Source: [Mycobacterium] vasticus
GTDB lineage: Bacteria; Actinomycetota; Actinomycetes; Mycobacteriales; Mycobacteriaceae
Assembly: GCF_020181595.1 (NCBI RefSeq)
Contig: NZ_CP084028.1
Coordinates: 2,764,312 to 2,818,300 of the forward strand
Reading direction: 5' to 3'
Length of the DNA: 53,989 bases
In this document: piece after piece, positions 50,837-53,989 of the stretch
Layout of the letters: each line of letters opens with the position of its first letter
Position numbering within the stretch: position 1 is the stretch's first letter
The notes under the pieces: model-generated
Seen by the model: only the letters and a program-made list of their open reading frames with translations
The model's database searches: none
Told to the model about the DNA's origin: nothing
Position numbers and translations under genes: made by a program

Positions 50837-52603
50837 TCACGCCTTCGAATTCAGGCCCTCGAGTTCGCCGGTGTCACGCCAGGCCGCCAGGATGTCGCCG
50901 TACTCGGTCGGACTGCCGAAGAAGAAGCTGTCCTGGCGCAGCCTCGCGTTGGCCTGCCCCTCACGGTTGTAGTAGCCGGGGGTACACGACTCACGGCGCC
51001 CGGCGATGACATCGGATCGCGCCACCACGGCGTCGACCCAGCCCTGCTCGGCGTCGGCGGTGGCCTCCAGCGCGGTGACATCATGTTGCAGCGCATGGGC
51101 GATCAGCCAGGCCACGTGGCGCGACTGCGTGTCGATCAGGTACGGGAAGTTCACCGTGAACCCGGACTGGGCGATGCTCTCGATGAAACAGTTCGGGAAT
51201 CCGTGGACGTGCAGACCGTGGAAGGTGCGCACCCCGTCGGCCCATCTCTCGGTCAGCGTCACCCCGTCACGGCCGATCACCTCGAACCCGGTGCGCCGGC
51301 CGTAGTCGGTGCCCACCTCGAAGCCGGTGGCGAAAATCAGGCAGTCCAACGGGTATTCGACGCCGGCCACCACGACACCGTCCGCGGTGATCTGTTCGAC
51401 GCCGAGGCCTTTGGTGTCGACGAGTGTGACGTCGTCGCGGTTGAAGGCCTGCAGGTATTCGTCGTGGAAACACGGCCTCTTGCAGTAGTACCCGTACCAC
51501 GGCTTGAGCGCCTCGGCGGTGGCCGGATCGTCCACCAGCGCGTCGACGCGGCCGCGGATCTCCTCCATCTTGGCGAAATCGGCCATCTCGGCAGCGTTCG
51601 GGCCGCCCTCGTTGACGATCGGCATCTTCTTGGTGAGGCTGGTCCAGGCATCGTCGACCAGGTCCTCGTCGGCGCTGCCGCCGGCGGTGAGGATCTGGAA
51701 GTTCTCCATGCGGCGCTGCTGCCAGCCCGGCTCCAGCCCGGCCGCCCACGCCGCGTCGGTGGGCCGGTTGCCCCGCACGTCCACCGTCGACGGGGTGCGC
51801 TGAAAGACATACAGCTGCCCGGCCGCCCCGGCCAGCCGGGGCACGCACTGGATGGCGGTGGCACCGGTTCCGACGATGCCGACCCGTTTGTCCGCGAGGT
51901 GTTCCAGGTTGGCGCCGGTGTAGCCGTAGTCCCACCGGCTGGTGTGGAAGGTGCGGCCGGCGAAGTCGCCGATGCCGCTGATGCCGGGGAGTTTCGGCTT
52001 CTGCAGATATCCGTTGGCCATCGATACGAATCGGGCCCGGATCGCATCACCGCGGTCGGTCGTGATCACCCAGCGCGATAGGTCCGGTTCCCAACGGATT
52101 TCGCGGACCTCGGTCTGCAGGCAGGCGTTGCGGTACAGATCGTAGTGGCGGGCGATCGCCTTGCAGTGCTCGAAGATCTCCGGGCCCTTGGCGTACTTCT
52201 CGGTGGGGACGTAGCCGAGTTCCTCCAGCAGTGGCATGTAGACGTAGGACTCGACGTCGCACGCGATGCCGGGATACCGGTTCCAGTACCAGGTGCCGCC
52301 GACGTCGGCGGCCTTGTCGATCAGCCGGATGTCTTGGACGCCGAGTTCGCGCAGCCGTGCTCCGGTCAGCAGCCCGCCGAACCCGGCGCCGACGATCACG
52401 ACATCGACCTCGTCGGACAGGGGTTCGCGGTCAGAGCCCGGCTGGGCCCACGGGTCGTCGGCGAACCGGGCGAATCGGCCGGCCACCTCGACGTACTGAT
52501 CGATCCCGTCGTCCCGCAACCGCCGTTGACGCTCCCGGGTGTATTTGTCCCGCAGGGCGTTCGGATCGAAACCCAGGCCCTGAAACTCGTGGCCGCCGGT
52601 CAC
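50837..52603 (-). CDS. Flavin monooxygenase, Baeyer-Villiger type
   Basis: A 588-residue FAD/NADPH monooxygenase. It has the FAD motif VGAGFGG (71-77), the Baeyer-Villiger fingerprint FAGRTFHTSRWD (214-225), a second Rossmann motif VGIVGTGATAIQ, and DCLIFATGFEVGTDYGRRTG. It would insert oxygen next to a ketone to give an ester or lactone; the substrate is unknown. GTG 52603 overlaps the TfoX gene stop (GTGA). The esterase two genes upstream could cleave the product. It is convergent with the alcohol dehydrogenase, three bases apart. Confidence 0.88.
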   Translation of the reverse strand: MTGGHEFQGLGFDPNALRDKYTRERQRRLRDDGIDQYVEVAGRFARFADDPWAQPGSDREPLSDEVDVVIVGAGFGGLLTGARLRELGVQDIRLIDKAADVGGTWYWNRYPGIACDVESYVYMPLLEELGYVPTEKYAKGPEIFEHCKAIARHYDLYRNACLQTEVREIRWEPDLSRWVITTDRGDAIRARFVSMANGYLQKPKLPGISGIGDFAGRTFHTSRWDYGYTGANLEHLADKRVGIVGTGATAIQCVPRLAGAAGQLYVFQRTPSTVDVRGNRPTDAAWAAGLEPGWQQRRMENFQILTAGGSADEDLVDDAWTSLTKKMPIVNEGGPNAAEMADFAKMEEIRGRVDALVDDPATAEALKPWYGYYCKRPCFHDEYLQAFNRDDVTLVDTKGLGVEQITADGVVVAGVEYPLDCLIFATGFEVGTDYGRRTGFEVIGRDGVTLTERWADGVRTFHGLHVHGFPNCFIESIAQSGFTVNFPYLIDTQSRHVAWLIAHALQHDVTALEATADAEQGWVDAVVARSDVIAGRRESCTPGYYNREGQANARLRQDSFFFGSPTEYGDILAAWRDTGELEGLNSKA

Positions 52604-52938
52604 GTTCGAAGGCCTTTCGCGTTCGTGGAGGCGTCGATGCCGATGTCGACCCACCTGGCCAGCTCCCGCCGGGAGCGCACCTGCTCACCGTCGACGTGCA
52701 CCCACCCCCGCATGGTTCGCCCGCCCATCTCCATCGGTTCTGCTGCGCTGGTCGCCACCAGTTGTTCGGCACGCTCGGCGCCGACCCGAACCAGCAGTCC
52801 CCCGGCGGAACTCGCGGCCACAGAGATCCGACCGTCCACCAGAAACGCCAGCCCGCCGAACATCTTCTTCTCGAGTACCGGCGGGCCGGCCGCGAACATC
52901 GCCCGCACCCGAGCCGCCAACTCCGCGTCGTAGGCCAT
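52600..52938 (-). CDS. TfoX N-terminal-domain protein
   Basis: A 112-residue TfoX/Sxy N-terminal-type protein: AELAARVRAMFAAGPPVLEKKMFGGLAFLVDGRISVAASSAGGLLVRVG, then MGGRTMRGWVHVDGEQVRSRRELARWV. In proteobacteria TfoX regulates competence, but stand-alone domains in actinobacteria have no set role. ATG 52938 overlaps the hydrolase stop by one base (TAATG). Its place between esterase and monooxygenase is curious. Confidence 0.8.
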   Translation of the reverse strand: MAYDAELAARVRAMFAAGPPVLEKKMFGGLAFLVDGRISVAASSAGGLLVRVGAERAEQLVATSAAEPMEMGGRTMRGWVHVDGEQVRSRRELARWVDIGIDASTNAKGLRT

Positions 52939-53894
52939 TACAGCGCTTTCAGATACCGCAGCCGGTGGTCGATAACCCGTTGGGACACTTCGGCATCGGG
53001 TGCCATCAGCTCGAAGGCGTGCGGGCAACCGGGGTACACGTGCGCCTCGACGGGCACACCCGCGGAGATCAGCCGCCCGGCGTAGGCGACGTCCTCCTCG
53101 GCGAAGATGTCCAGCCCACCGACGTCGAGATACGTCGGCGGTGAGCCGGCCAGCTCGGCGACCCTGGCCGGTGCCGCGTAGCCGGTGGCGGGACGCCCGC
53201 CGAGCAGGGCTCCCCAACCGGTGGCGTTGTCGTCGTAGGTCCAGATCTGCAACGGCGGCGGATCGGCAGGAGCCCCGGTCGTCCGGTCGTCGAGCATCGG
53301 GTAGATCAGCAGCTGCGCGGCGATCGCCGGCCCGCCGCGATCGCGGGCCGCCAGGCCCAGCCCGGCGGCCAGTCCCCCGCCCGCACTGTCGCCCATCACC
53401 GCCAGCCGCGCGGTGTCCACGCCCAACGACGGGGCGTGCTCGGCCAGCCAGCGCAGCGCCGCGTAGCAGTCCTCCAGCGGTGTGGGATAGGGGAATTCCG
53501 GTGCCACGCGGTAGTCCACCGCCAGCATCGGCACCCCGGATGCGGCGACGTAGCCGCGTAGCGCATGGTCATACATCGGACCCATGTGTCCCCAGTCCAG
53601 GATCATGCCGCCGCCGTGCAGATACAGCACGGCGCTGCCGGGCTGATCCACGCCGGTTCGCTTGTACCAGCGCAACGCGATGGCGCCGCCGTCATCGAGG
53701 GTCAGCGAGAACTCCTGTGTCTCAACGCCGGTGGCCGGCGACCTCCCGGCCAGTACCTGGTTGAACATCCGGCCGGTGTTGGCGCGGCGGGTGGCTACGT
53801 CACCGGCCGGCGGGGGCGGCGCGTCGCCGGCACCGCTGCCCTCGCGCATCGCCAGCAGCGCCGCCAGCACCTGGGGATCGGGGGTACCCGCCAT
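52938..53894 (-). CDS. Alpha/beta hydrolase, hormone-sensitive-lipase family
   Basis: A 318-residue esterase. It has the HSL-family oxyanion motif HGGG (LYLHGGGM), the nucleophile in GDSAGGGLA, the acid in DVGGLDIFAEED and the histidine in CPHAFEL. ATG 53894 has GGAG upstream; TTG 53897 directly precedes it. It is first in the hydrolase-TfoX-BVMO operon, and its promoter is lost in the G run 14 bases upstream. It may hydrolyse the ester or lactone made by the monooxygenase. Confidence 0.88.
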   Translation of the reverse strand: MAGTPDPQVLAALLAMREGSGAGDAPPPPAGDVATRRANTGRMFNQVLAGRSPATGVETQEFSLTLDDGGAIALRWYKRTGVDQPGSAVLYLHGGGMILDWGHMGPMYDHALRGYVAASGVPMLAVDYRVAPEFPYPTPLEDCYAALRWLAEHAPSLGVDTARLAVMGDSAGGGLAAGLGLAARDRGGPAIAAQLLIYPMLDDRTTGAPADPPPLQIWTYDDNATGWGALLGGRPATGYAAPARVAELAGSPPTYLDVGGLDIFAEEDVAYAGRLISAGVPVEAHVYPGCPHAFELMAPDAEVSQRVIDHRLRYLKAL

Positions 53895-53906
53895 CAACGC
53901 TCCGTC

Positions 53907-53974
<68 letters not shown>

Positions 53975-53989
53975 GGCCGGGCGCGGCCG

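Overview
The window is a high-GC actinobacterial chromosome segment. Its gene order follows the block running from gltX to the methylglucose-lipopolysaccharide genes in Mycobacterium tuberculosis (roughly Rv2992c to Rv3032), so the source is almost certainly a Mycobacterium (sensu lato) that is not M. tuberculosis. Supporting signs are the adjacent tRNA-Glu/tRNA-Gln/gltX, the lipoproteins LppZ and LpqA, indirect Gln-tRNA synthesis (gatCAB), and many leaderless genes with a TANNNT box 6-7 bases before the start codon. No species call is made.

Layout. 1-750: four short tandem repeats that look like the end of an IS21-like element, a small membrane protein of atypical composition, and a decayed IS481-type transposase fragment, next to two tRNA genes (772-989). 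1108-3356: gltX and a fumarylacetoacetase-family gene. 3433-9212: a complete ectoine/hydroxyectoine set (ectA, then ectB-ectC-ectD) bracketed by two paralogous MFS transporters, lying where M. tuberculosis has a single MFS gene. 9209-16403: leuB, serA, ilvC, ilvN and ilvB, with an attenuator and leader peptide ahead of ilvB; between serA and ilvC sits a secreted protein built from nine ~16-residue repeats. 16448-20100: a TetR/hydrolase operon, DoxX and lppZ. 20320-29718: gatB, gatA, gatC, pfkA, tenA and small genes, interrupted by two GjpA-like secreted proteins. 29715-36115: ligA, a DMT transporter, a MetE-like protein, lpqA and mnmA. 36112-38992: iscS and two lipid-type acyltransferases. 39074-44088: an accessory block (nitroreductase, SDR, NmrA-like protein, large LuxR regulator). 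44099-49694: etfA, etfB and the three-gene glucan cluster. 49700-53894: a zinc alcohol dehydrogenase facing a hydrolase/TfoX/Baeyer-Villiger monooxygenase operon. The window ends in a 64-base G run that looks like an assembly artefact.

How the genes work together. Branched-chain and serine biosynthesis (serA, leuB, ilvBNC) surround the osmolyte cluster. GluRS, tRNA-Gln and GatCAB form the transamidation route to Gln-tRNA. The ectoine genes with two transporters are the clearest metabolic acquisition. The least ordinary items are the 16-residue-repeat secreted protein, a conserved leaderless ATG box shared by its upstream region and by one GjpA-like gene, the ilvB leader peptide, and a terminator-like hairpin inside the first codons of the LuxR gene. 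Function calls rest on recognised protein motifs and synteny recalled from family knowledge; no searches were run.
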